This document shows positions 9,190-17,002 of a stretch of DNA of 17,002 nt, piece after piece. Under the pieces are notes generated by a model. It was not told the origin of the DNA. It ran no database searches and saw nothing but the letters and a program-made list of their open reading frames with translations. The position numbers and the translations under genes are program-made. Source of the DNA: Phoronis ovalis (lineage: Eukaryota; Phoronida; Phoronidae); the NCBI GenBank assembly GCA_028565635.1, contig JAOXYB010022147.1:1-17002 (forward strand). Direction: 5' to 3'. Position 1 is the first letter of the stretch; the number at the start of each line of letters is the position of its first letter.

Positions 9190-11360
9190 AAGAACTGTAT
9201 ACATGTCAAGGTACATATAAGCAAGCACACCTGTGCAGCAATCTTGTCATTACAAGTCCACGACCCCAGATAAACTATGATGACGGTATAATGACATATC
9301 TAGACTGTCAAGCATTTTAGTGGTTAGACTATGCTGACTTTTTGCAGACAACCAAAGGACAAAAAAATTCACATTTTAAAAGAACCAGAGCAACAGATAA
9401 AACTGATAAGCTTTTCCCGAGCAAGGCCAACCATGCACTTCCATTCCAAGAATTTACTATGAACATTGAAAGTTTTCACAAATCCGTTTTCTAGTTTAAA
9501 ACTAACCATAAATTTATTTAGTATTTTTGTACATTTTTTAAACATCTCTTATTTTTGTTAAAATTGTGGACACTTTTAACACCCTAGTGCCCACGTCCAT
9601 GTAAGCTATTTAGAAATGGATTTGCACCTAGGTAGCTTAATAATCCTACATCTACCTCTGGCAAATTATTTTTTAAACCTGTCCTGCTGTAAACAATGAG
9701 TCTGAAACATTAGTAACTAGCATTATACATTTCACCTGAGGAAATATAGTTTCCCACAAAGAAAACAATAGGAAATACTTCATTAATAGCAACAACTAAA
9801 ACCTCCATGCAGGAAACCTTTTGTTCCCATATCAATAATGTGAAGCTGGACATGACAAACATAATTCACAGCCTGTCATCTTTTTTTATAGCAAAACAAT
9901 GAGGAATAGTTAAATATAATGGTAACAATTAAACTCAGGCCTACCAAGGGGAGAGGAAAAATAAGAAACACAATATAATGTTTTTGCATCAACACCTCTC
10001 AATGCTGGAGTACTGAGTGCAAAAATAAAAGGATTTACTTGTTGTGTCTTCACTGTTGTTGTAATTATGACATACTACACCAAGATCAGACCCCAACAAT
10101 TTTAATCTGTAATGGTAACAATTGAGTTCAAATTAGGTGAAAGCCCACAAAAAATTCAGGCCCTATCCGTCTTTTCTTTATAGCCTTAAATTATTGAATC
10201 ACATTTTTCAAAGTGATTTTTATCTCAATTTATGGACTTACTTACGTACTTACTGGTGTTATTGGTCTTTTTACTAATGTAAACCTTTATTACCATTATC
10301 ATAAAAAGAAATTCAAAAGAGTAAAATATGTTCTGAAAGTCTGATTTCCTAGTCAGTACACAACAGTATCAAGCCTCATCCACTCTGGTGATAATGTAAA
10401 AACCTATATGCCAGGAACACTAATTTTGTCAAGTTGGCAGGGCTAATGTTTTGGTTCTTTAAACCTATATCATACTGTTTTCAAGAAATCGGTTAGCTTA
10501 GAAGCCTGTAGCTGAGGATTCCCTCCACTGCGCTCAAGGATAAAGGTTTTCAATTTTTTTAAGCTATCTCAAGAAGGATCCAACAATTTGCTACAAAAAC
10601 GAAGCAATTTTTAATTGGACTCAGAGGAACTCATCACCGTTACCCAGTGAATTTTCTAGGAACACAAGGTTACTGTGGTGTGATATATTAATGAAAAACA
10701 AAATTATAAATGAGCAAACTTCACAATAGTTAGCCTTCCATGAAAATGTCAACAAAATCATGCTTTTCTAATTTTCAAAAATATTTACCTGCACATTTCC
10801 TATTTACTTTTTACATTGTTGGTTTCTGTTAATGATATTTTATTTCATACATGACCAAACCAGTTCTAAGCTATTTTAATATCTAAATATCAGATACAAA
10901 GAATTAGTTTATATAATCTTGTGTCAAAATAAAGTCTCTACAGGTGTATAAACTACACATGTTTTCCATATTAGTTCCTTTTCTTTCATATCAATACTAA
11001 GATGCAACAAGTAAATTGTTATACCTTTACCTGTGGGGTTACATAAAGCTCAGCTCTGGATTTTATGTATATTTACTTACACACTTTAATAATTTTTACA
11101 ATACAACCTGTCAAGGTTCAAAAAAAACAACATTATCCATGAGATTTTAGCTAGGCAAAAGAAAATGTAATTTAAAGCGTCCAGTTTGCCTGCGTTTGCC
11201 TAGATTTTCACGACATATGCCAAATATTTCATCATCTTAATAAACCACTAGTGATTTCAAAACCAGGAGATCTCGGGACATATGACAGTTTCTAGTATGA
11301 TAATGATAAGTGGCAGAAAAACTAATAAACTAGGTGCTACATAATCCTAAAATGAACATA
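9190..11360. other. Non-coding, intron-like or intergenic DNA
   Basis: No supported gene. Small features: an inverted pair TAAGCTA / TAGCTTA around 9602-9639, and a 14-nt direct repeat TAATGGTAACAATT at 9917-9930 and 10110-10123. A slightly G+C-richer patch at 10500-10560 is followed by a 30-codon open plus frame (starting GFPPLRSRIKVF) that has no donor. Position 10230-10250 has overlapping GTAAGT words on the minus strand without a convincing exon. Confidence 0.5.
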
Positions 11361-11362
11361 AT

Positions 11363-11374
11363 ACTACTACTACT
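11363..11374. repeat. (ACT)4 microsatellite
   Basis: Four perfect ACT units. Confidence 0.8.
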
Positions 11375-11462
11375 TCTCTTACAAACCATTTCCAAACTGC
11401 AGAACTTACCCACAATATCTCAGTCTGATTTGCTACAACACCAGCAATAATATCTACATGAC

Positions 11463-11690
11463 ATGCAGCACAACAGCATAGATACAGCAAAGACTGACCC
11501 AATCACCGAATGCAACATCACATCATTTGTATGTTATCATGTCATGCTGTTGTACCAGACGGCTCACATTTACCAGACTTATCAAATTTTAACATCTTAT
11601 GGTGCCTTATGTATACCTGACCAACTCCACATATATCCTAGTGTGCCCTATAAGTAGTTGTGTGGCACCTCGAGGATTAGCGATGCTAAA
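11463..11690. other. Uncertain stretch with a 64-codon open frame; probably non-coding
   Basis: A plus-strand frame from an ATG at 11463 to TAG at 11658 encodes 64 residues rich in Tyr, His and Thr. It has no recognisable domain, no signal peptide and no splice context. An inverted repeat (ACAACAGCAT near 11470 and ATGCTGTTGT near 11546) sits within it. Frames of this length are expected by chance in a window of this size. G+C is slightly above the local background. Confidence 0.3.
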
Positions 11691-11699
11691 TGAAATTGA

Positions 11700-12290
11700 C
11701 ATTATTTTTATAATTCAATTTATGAAATCTGGGACTCCTGATTTTATTATATAAAAGTTATTTTGCAGTGAAGCGAAAATTATAGCAATTTATTTAAATG
11801 TGAAATAACATCCCTAGTTTTAAATACTTTGTACTTCTTTTGCCACTAACTAAACTTAAAAACTCTTATTTAAAAAACTTGTTTCCAAGTTAATTTCTTA
11901 TACCTTTTAATAATTACCCAATGCTAAGCACATGATCACTATTTCCAAGACAACCCTGGATTTACATGAATTAATAAGAAACTTGAGACAGACAGACTTA
12001 AGAGTTTATTTTGTATACAATATGATGACAAGGGCTAGACAGTCATTGACATTATGCAATTAAGAATTTGGCTCTATTATCTGGAAACTAGCTTTGTGTA
12101 TTATTCGCTGAAACTATACACCTGTAATTAATATATCTTATATATGTATTTTTCTACCATATTTGGGAAATTTTCACCTTAATTATTTTGATTTGATTTA
12201 ATTTGGAGATAACGTTATGAAACTGGATAAAAAAATGTAAGATACAGAAACAGGTTTGCTCTAAGACTGTTTTAAATTGCATTACATCCA
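11700..12290. other. Non-coding DNA
   Basis: A+T-rich with all frames closed. It ends at the TA microsatellite. Confidence 0.5.
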
Positions 12291-12306
12291 TATATATATA
12301 TATATA
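12291..12306. repeat. (TA)8 microsatellite
   Basis: Eight perfect TA dinucleotides. Confidence 0.9.
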
Positions 12307-12401
12307 CGATGATAGTATATAATGAGTTTTGAATGTTGTAAATATTTATCAAATGTATAAGGTACCCTACACAATATTGTGCCAATATACATAAAAATGG
12401 A

Positions 12402-12548
12402 AAAGGCATCAAATATCCAATAACTCTGAGGATAAAGCAGCATAGTCGTTTATAATACCAAAAATACCCCGGTTTTACAATTTAAATAATGTGCTAGTAA
12501 AGGCAGAAAATACAAAGGCATCAAATTCCATATAACTTTCAGAATAAA
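12402..12548. repeat. Diverged duplication, 112-nt spacing
   Basis: A 35-nt word at 12402-12436 recurs at 12514-12548 with 28 of 35 positions identical, including a shared 13-base start AAAGGCATCAAAT. The offset is 112 nt. Beyond the matching block only patchy similarity is seen, such as a CGGTT word following an A-rich run in both. It looks like an old tandem duplication of about 112 nt, or two copies of a short dispersed repeat. Confidence 0.6.
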
Positions 12549-12549
12549 T

Positions 12550-13470
12550 AACTAATTGAAGTTAAGCATAACAAAAAAGGCGGTTGAAAGTAAAGTAGAT
12601 GGATACAATTATATCTGCTTTTCAGTGCTGATTTTTAAAGATAAGACTGAATAATAATGCACTAGAAATATACAATATAATACCGTAGTCAATTGTGTGT
12701 AACTAGTCTTACATAAAATTAAAAAAGATAAAATTTCCTGTACAACTTAGTACACCTACGTCTTAAAAACCTCCAGCGCCAGTGAGTCCGAGGAGACAAT
12801 TAACTATTTCCCAAGAATGTTATCAAGAAGAACATAGTTTATAAGTATAAGGGTTTAAACACATTTAGTACAACAGCCCATACTTGAGTGTCAGTAAAAA
12901 AGAACAATACACAGATGTAATCTCTGTTGTAAGTGTCCATTTAACCTTGCCTATGGGCAACATCATTTATACTTGTAGGGGTTTGATTTCAACTATATAG
13001 TCAATTACCTAAATCCTGTCATTTATACCCATATATGCCTCTTGTCCAACGGAGTTTGACAGTAGAGAAGCTGTGTCTTGGGAGACAAATGTTTGAACAA
13101 TGTTGCATATGCAATATTATAGCAATGTGACAATGCAAAATTTGGTGTTGAAGACCTCTCTTTAATAGTTGGAGCTACGATATTTTAAATAATATACCTG
13201 CCTAAAATGGTATTTGAAGCTGGTTAGATGTTTACTGTTACTTTTTTAAAAACATCATTCAAAAGTTAAGAATTAATGTATTATAGTTAGGCAGCTGGAT
13301 TAAACCTGAGATTAAAGCTGTTTCAGTTAGTTCTCAGCGAAATCACCTGCCATATAAAAAATTGGGGTTTTGATTCTTAAAGGGAACATAATAGTTTGAG
13401 AACTAATCCTAACTGATTACATACTTCTAAACAACCTGTATGAAACCTTTTCTTGAAATCAACCCTCTGC
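12550..13470. other. Non-coding DNA
   Basis: Nothing beyond short A+T-rich words. A moderately G+C-richer line around 12770-12800 (CCTCCAGCGCCAGTGAGTCCGA) includes a GTGAGT on the plus strand after CCA, but no open frame or acceptor supports an exon. Confidence 0.5.
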
Positions 13471-13479
13471 ATCTTTATG

Positions 13480-13531
13480 TTATGACTAATATTCTTATAA
13501 TGGTATATAAATATTAGTTATAAATATTAGT
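13480..13531. repeat. Perfect 13-bp tandem pair with hairpin potential
   Basis: TATAAATATTAGT occurs twice without a gap at 13506-13518 and 13519-13531. ACTAATATT just upstream (around 13484-13492) is complementary to the repeat and could form a stem with either copy. Another ACTAATAT follows at about 13542. It is a local slippage or foldback structure in non-coding DNA. Confidence 0.65.
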
Positions 13532-13605
13532 CTCAGTTTTAAACTAATATCCCCTACTGATGAAAAAAGTCCTTATACTTAAAAGTAATTTTTCAACACT
13601 GAACT

Positions 13606-13692
13606 ATGCTAGTGATACTGACTGTTTTAAAACAGGTCCAACAAGTTAAAGCAGTTAAACAGGTTCCACAAGTGATTTATGTAGCAAAATAA
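13606..13692 (+). CDS. Small ORF, 28 codons, with internal 9-residue duplication (doubtful)
   Basis: An ATG-to-TAA frame of 28 codons contains two 16-nt words 27 nt apart (AACAGGTCCAACAAGT at 13631 and AACAGGTTCCACAAGT at 13658). In this frame they give repeated peptides KQVQQVKAV and KQVPQVIYV after a short hydrophobic start MLVILTVL. A perfect 14-bp palindrome CTGTTTTAAAACAG sits at 13622-13635. The in-frame spacing and valine/lysine/glutamine periodicity are suggestive. However, an ORF this short is easily a chance event, with the 27-nt spacing a multiple of three by luck. No splice sites or known family were recognised. Confidence 0.12.
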   Translation: MLVILTVLKQVQQVKAVKQVPQVIYVAK

Positions 13693-14013
13693 TATTGCTC
13701 TGACAGGCATATTCAACAGGTAACACTGACCTTCATATTACTGTTTTAATGGTCAATAAATCAAATTTAAGATACAATCAACAAGAAATGTATATACCTG
13801 TACTTAACTGATATCTTTATCAAAATATCTTCCCAAAAGCACCAAATTAGTTAAACCAGTGCATAACTTATACTTACTTTAATATTAACAATTCACCATT
13901 ACTATGACTTGAAAATTCAAATATTACTCCCAGCACAGGTATGTTATAATCCAGATTACAGATTCAATTTCTTACAACTCCTTGGTAAACGTCCTCTTTA
14001 AAACTCAGTTGAT

Positions 14014-14028
14014 GTTGTTGTTGTTGTT
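14014..14028. repeat. (GTT)5 microsatellite
   Basis: Five perfect GTT units. Confidence 0.9.
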
Positions 14029-14112
14029 AGCTTCAAGAATACTCCCCAATTTAAAAAAACGACTATAAATTTTTAGTACTGTTCAGGTAACTTTAAGAGG
14101 ATCTGGGTTAAC

Positions 14113-14229
14113 AGTTAACTTCAAATTCACACCAGGGCTACAAACAAGCTATGAATGCCTACACAAGTGTCAGTGGGATTAAGGATCTCAATAAGAGGCT
14201 CACAATGGGGCTGGGAATGGATACTGTGT
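14113..14229 (+). pseudogene. Coding-like segment: terminal exon or gene relic
   Basis: Just after a TAA, a plus frame is open for about 38 codons to a TAA at 14228-14230. From 14136 it reads GYKQAMNAYTSVSG followed by IKDLNKRLTMGLGMDTV. Several third positions are G or C (GGG, AAG, CTC, AGG, CTG, GTG) in a very A+T-rich neighbourhood, which looks more like real codons than background. A CACCAG at 14130-14135 could be a splice acceptor, though it lacks a pyrimidine tract; an alternative AG is at 14111-14112. The predicted end, MDTV, would fit a class III PDZ ligand if genuine. I do not recognise the family. The minus strand also has open frames here, so orientation is not certain. A last exon, or a fragment of a mobile-element ORF, are both possible. 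Confidence 0.25.
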
Positions 14230-14259
14230 AAACATACTATAAATAACCATTCCTCAATT

Positions 14260-16085
14260 AAGTATGTAAATATCAAACATTGATTGTCAACTATTTTGTC
14301 AAATATAATATCTTTCAGGAGTTTTTTTTGAATAATTACAGAAAAAATATTTTTTGTGATTTTCTAGCACGGTAAAAAATATGCACTCTACCTCAAAACT
14401 TTATTCGACTTATAGTATTACCTATATATTTTAAACCAATATTCAGTAACAAAGAGATAAATTTAACTATTATTACTAATAATACTATTTTTAAACAACT
14501 TTATAATACGACAAATAAGTACTGAGACACAGTCACGTAAACATTTCATATTTTTTCCACAGTTTTTAACAATTCAAATAAACTTTTCATTCATATGTTT
14601 TAAACATTAACTGGAAATAGTTTTTAAAAAAACTAACAGAATTACTTCTGCCTAGAGACTAGGTTACTTCAAAATACAACAGCTGAGGGTTTATTTAAAT
14701 ATCAATTTTAACGCTAAAATAAAAAAAAGTAAATTTGTACTGTACGCAACAATCTAATTCAAGAATTTCCACAAGTACCTTCTAGGAAGTGATAACATTA
14801 ATGGGGAAAACCACCTGATGATCGTTTGCCCGTTTTTTTTATCTAGGTGTTTGGATTTTAATTTTAAAAAACCATTCCTCAATTTTTACCCATAAGGAAC
14901 CTCAAAGTAAGGTATTGTACCTGTGACCTCTATCTAATGACTCACAGCTGTGTTGATAAGGACAATAATGCATTCCAAATACTCCTTACACCTTTATATC
15001 TGTTAATATTTGTCTTGCTTATTCCATAATGCATTCTGATACAGTAAAAATACCCAATTAGACATATAAGAAAGTGTTTGACTAGTGCATACAATAGATA
15101 AATGGGGAATATTTCTCTTAATCTCAGTAAAACAGATCCACAATGTTTCTAAGGGACATATTTCTCTCTTACATTTTTAGCGGCTGAGCATTTGTTATAC
15201 AACAGTATTTCCAGGTTTATAACATCATAAAAACATCATCCACTACAAGAAATGTAAAGAAAATCTAACCTTTAAAGAATCTGGGACAGAATCACCAACA
15301 TGTCTCAAACAGACAGTTAATAACCCTAGGAAACTGGGTAAGCACAAGTGTAATATACACAGAATACATAAAATATCTAAATTCTAAACTGAATAAACAT
15401 TACCTATATGTCTCCAATTTAAAATTAATCTCAGTTTCTTAAAATATTACAAATATTTGGTTAATAATCTGGTATACTAACAGCAGTAGGGTCTAATATA
15501 TGATAGATACCATTTCACTATTTCAACTGAATGTACTTTAGTCACAAATTTCACAGAACATTTGGCACAGATGAAATTGAGTTAAATAGCACACATTAAC
15601 TTAGTATTCAAACAATTGACCAATTTGTGTTTCCACAATAGTATTGTAGAAACAATTAAAACAGATTAAGCTGATTAATATTATTACAAAGTATGCAAAT
15701 GAGATAAACAGTGTGAACCATTGGGACTGCTTAGCCAAATTAATCAGCGTATGAAATTAATTATAACTGACATCTGTCAAAAATAACCTCACTGAATCAT
15801 ACCTGTTCACCACAATGACACACATTACCTTATTAAAATAAAAAAGAGACAGCCCTATAGGGGTCTCCAACACAGCAGGAATGAACAAGACACTGGCTTT
15901 ACCAATGGCATATAATCAGCTTTTTATAAAACTCATTATTCTCAAATTTTACTGCTTCAGCAATAGTGGCTGAAGGATGCCTGTTATATTTCTAAAATTA
16001 ATTTATTTTATTCAATCATAGCATTTGCACATAATTAAAGGTTACTTATCTGTTATAAAATGTTATTATAATTCTGTGTCAGAAA
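14260..16085. other. Non-coding DNA
   Basis: A+T-rich with closed frames. A 15-nt direct repeat AACCATTCCTCAATT occurs at 14245-14259 and 14870-14884. No RNA gene, promoter or mobile element is supported. Confidence 0.5.
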
Positions 16086-16088
16086 AAG

Positions 16089-16258
16089 ATAATTAGTTGG
16101 GTCAACAGTCTCATAATTATTGGCTGTCAAATATACTTTGTAATCAAACTTTCTAAATTACTGTTTAAAAAAACTAATTACTTGCTCAAACAATCACGTA
16201 ATTATACATTGTCAAATATACTTAGTAATCAAACTTAATAAAATTACATAGTTCAAAA
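16089..16258. repeat. Two-copy 85-nt tandem duplication
   Basis: Unit 1 (about 16089-16173) and unit 2 (about 16174-16258) align at a constant offset of 85 nt. The core at 16125-16151 matches 16210-16236 at 26 of 27 positions (TGTCAAATATACTTTGTAATCAAACTT in unit 1). Similarity extends on both sides to AATTA..TTG at the starts and ATTAC words at the ends, with more changes. It is a moderately old tandem duplication in non-coding DNA. Confidence 0.75.
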
Positions 16259-16259
16259 A

Positions 16260-16710
16260 GGCGATTTGTTGCCACATGTCAGGCTTTTTCACTTTTAAAT
16301 TATGTATTTTTAAGATTTATAGGTACAAAAATATTCCGTTTCAAATCTATTGTACAAACACCCAAAGCGTTTCCTTTGAAGGTATAAAAAGAGAAAATAT
16401 ACAGTAATAAATGTTTAACATGTACTTACCCATGTATTTAACATATTTGTAGTGCACAATAAATTTCTGAATTCATAAAGTAATTATAGGTTGAATGGTT
16501 ATGCTCGACTTGCAGAACAAATACAACAGTCATATTACTGTTATTTTTTAAACAGAGCATCAGTTGGAAAGTGAACACTGATTTACAGTCAATTGGTTCA
16601 GAATTCATAGGATGTTATAGTCTAGTGAATTCATTAACAAACTGATTTAAATGGCAAATCTTTACAGACAGCAACAAGCATATTCAGTTATACAGTTGAT
16701 ACGTTTTCCA
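16260..16710. other. Non-coding DNA
   Basis: No supported feature. All frames are short. Confidence 0.5.
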
Positions 16711-16713
16711 TTA

Positions 16714-16983
16714 TAAAACAACAACACAATTGTAACAGTAATTTCTGTAGCGATACGATTTGGCATAAAAGTTTATGAAGGGAGGTGGATTTTTTTCAAA
16801 TGTAACTGTGTATGTTACAAGACCTTTATCTCAAAAGTGGTGAAAACTGGTGGATCCTGGTTGTAGCATAAAATGTAATTTGATCAGTTTCCATAGACAT
16901 AGAGGAGGATCCGCATAATCTTTCAATGGCATAAGTACACCATTAGACTCCCCATCCAACTCAATACAAAAACGTTGTAACGT
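16714..16983 (-). pseudogene. Coding-like minus-strand stretch with one in-frame TGA
   Basis: Between a TGA at 16984-16986 and a TAA at 16711-16713 the minus strand has a single frame of 89 sense codons, broken only by a TGA at 16831-16833. The first part (50 codons) includes ELDGESNGVLMPLKDYADPP, then LCLWKLIKLHFMLQPG; the second (39 codons) includes GLVTYTVTFEKNPPPF. Codon choice and the Gly/Pro/Asp content look protein-like. AGs near 16960 could serve as acceptors, making 16834-16959 a terminal exon, or the whole could be a decayed mobile-element ORF. The plus strand over the same bases is also partly open (19 codons from 16812), so coding status is not secure. The window edge hides the upstream part. 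No family is recognised. Confidence 0.25.
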
Positions 16984-17002
16984 TCATGCACATATCAAAT
17001 AG

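Noticed and set aside
10230-10345. Minus-strand exon candidate ending at overlapping GTAAGT words
   Set aside because: The frame is short and hydrophobic, made of T- and A-rich codons, and lies upstream of the likely transcript start; best explained by base composition.
1-17002. tRNA genes or tRNA-derived SINEs
   Set aside because: No GGTTCRANNCC-type B box with a paired A box was found on either strand by reading.

Overview
The window looks like nuclear DNA from an animal: an intron-rich, gene-poor stretch. By eye it is strongly A+T rich (about one third G+C) and poor in CpG. It has no open frame of convincing gene length, no ribosome-binding or operon structure, many microsatellites and diverged short duplications, and isolated signals that fit spliced eukaryotic genes. 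The base composition would suit a bivalve or another lophotrochozoan, but nothing here fixes the taxon. I recognise no rRNA, tRNA, CRISPR array, or reverse transcriptase or transposase gene.

Layout. Positions 17-135 hold a CpG-rich cluster of direct and inverted copies of a short TTCGTTAGAAC-like motif, probably the edge or core of a palindromic mobile repeat cut by the window start. From 136 to about 6,750 the DNA is mostly intron-like or intergenic, with simple repeats, a 15-T run at 4597-4611, a three-copy 19-bp minisatellite (6488-6544), and two possible small exons (3000-3046 on +, 3776-3856 on -). The best gene evidence is on the minus strand at 6766-6875. It is a start-codon exon encoding a classic N-terminal signal peptide, preceded by an in-frame stop and a good splice acceptor, and ended by a strong GTAAGT donor in phase 1. 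Two upstream minus-strand donors (6953 and 9067) could end untranslated first exons that splice to it. The 3776-3856 segment is 81 nt, phase 1-1, and could be a later exon of the same gene. A secreted or membrane protein gene read right to left is therefore the simplest reading of 9.1 kb down to 3.8 kb, but the product cannot be named.

The right half (9.2-17 kb) is again mainly non-coding. It contains a 112-nt-spaced duplication (12402/12514), a 13-bp perfect tandem pair with a hairpin (13480-13531), a 28-codon small ORF with an in-frame 27-nt duplication (13606-13692), an 85-nt tandem duplication (16089-16258), and two patches whose codons look unusually protein-like for this background (14113-14229 on +, 16714-16983 on -). 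Both patches are low-confidence exon or relic candidates.

No undescribed multi-gene system can be supported from this sequence. The most useful leads are the signal-peptide exon, the palindromic repeat at the left end and the two coding-like patches.
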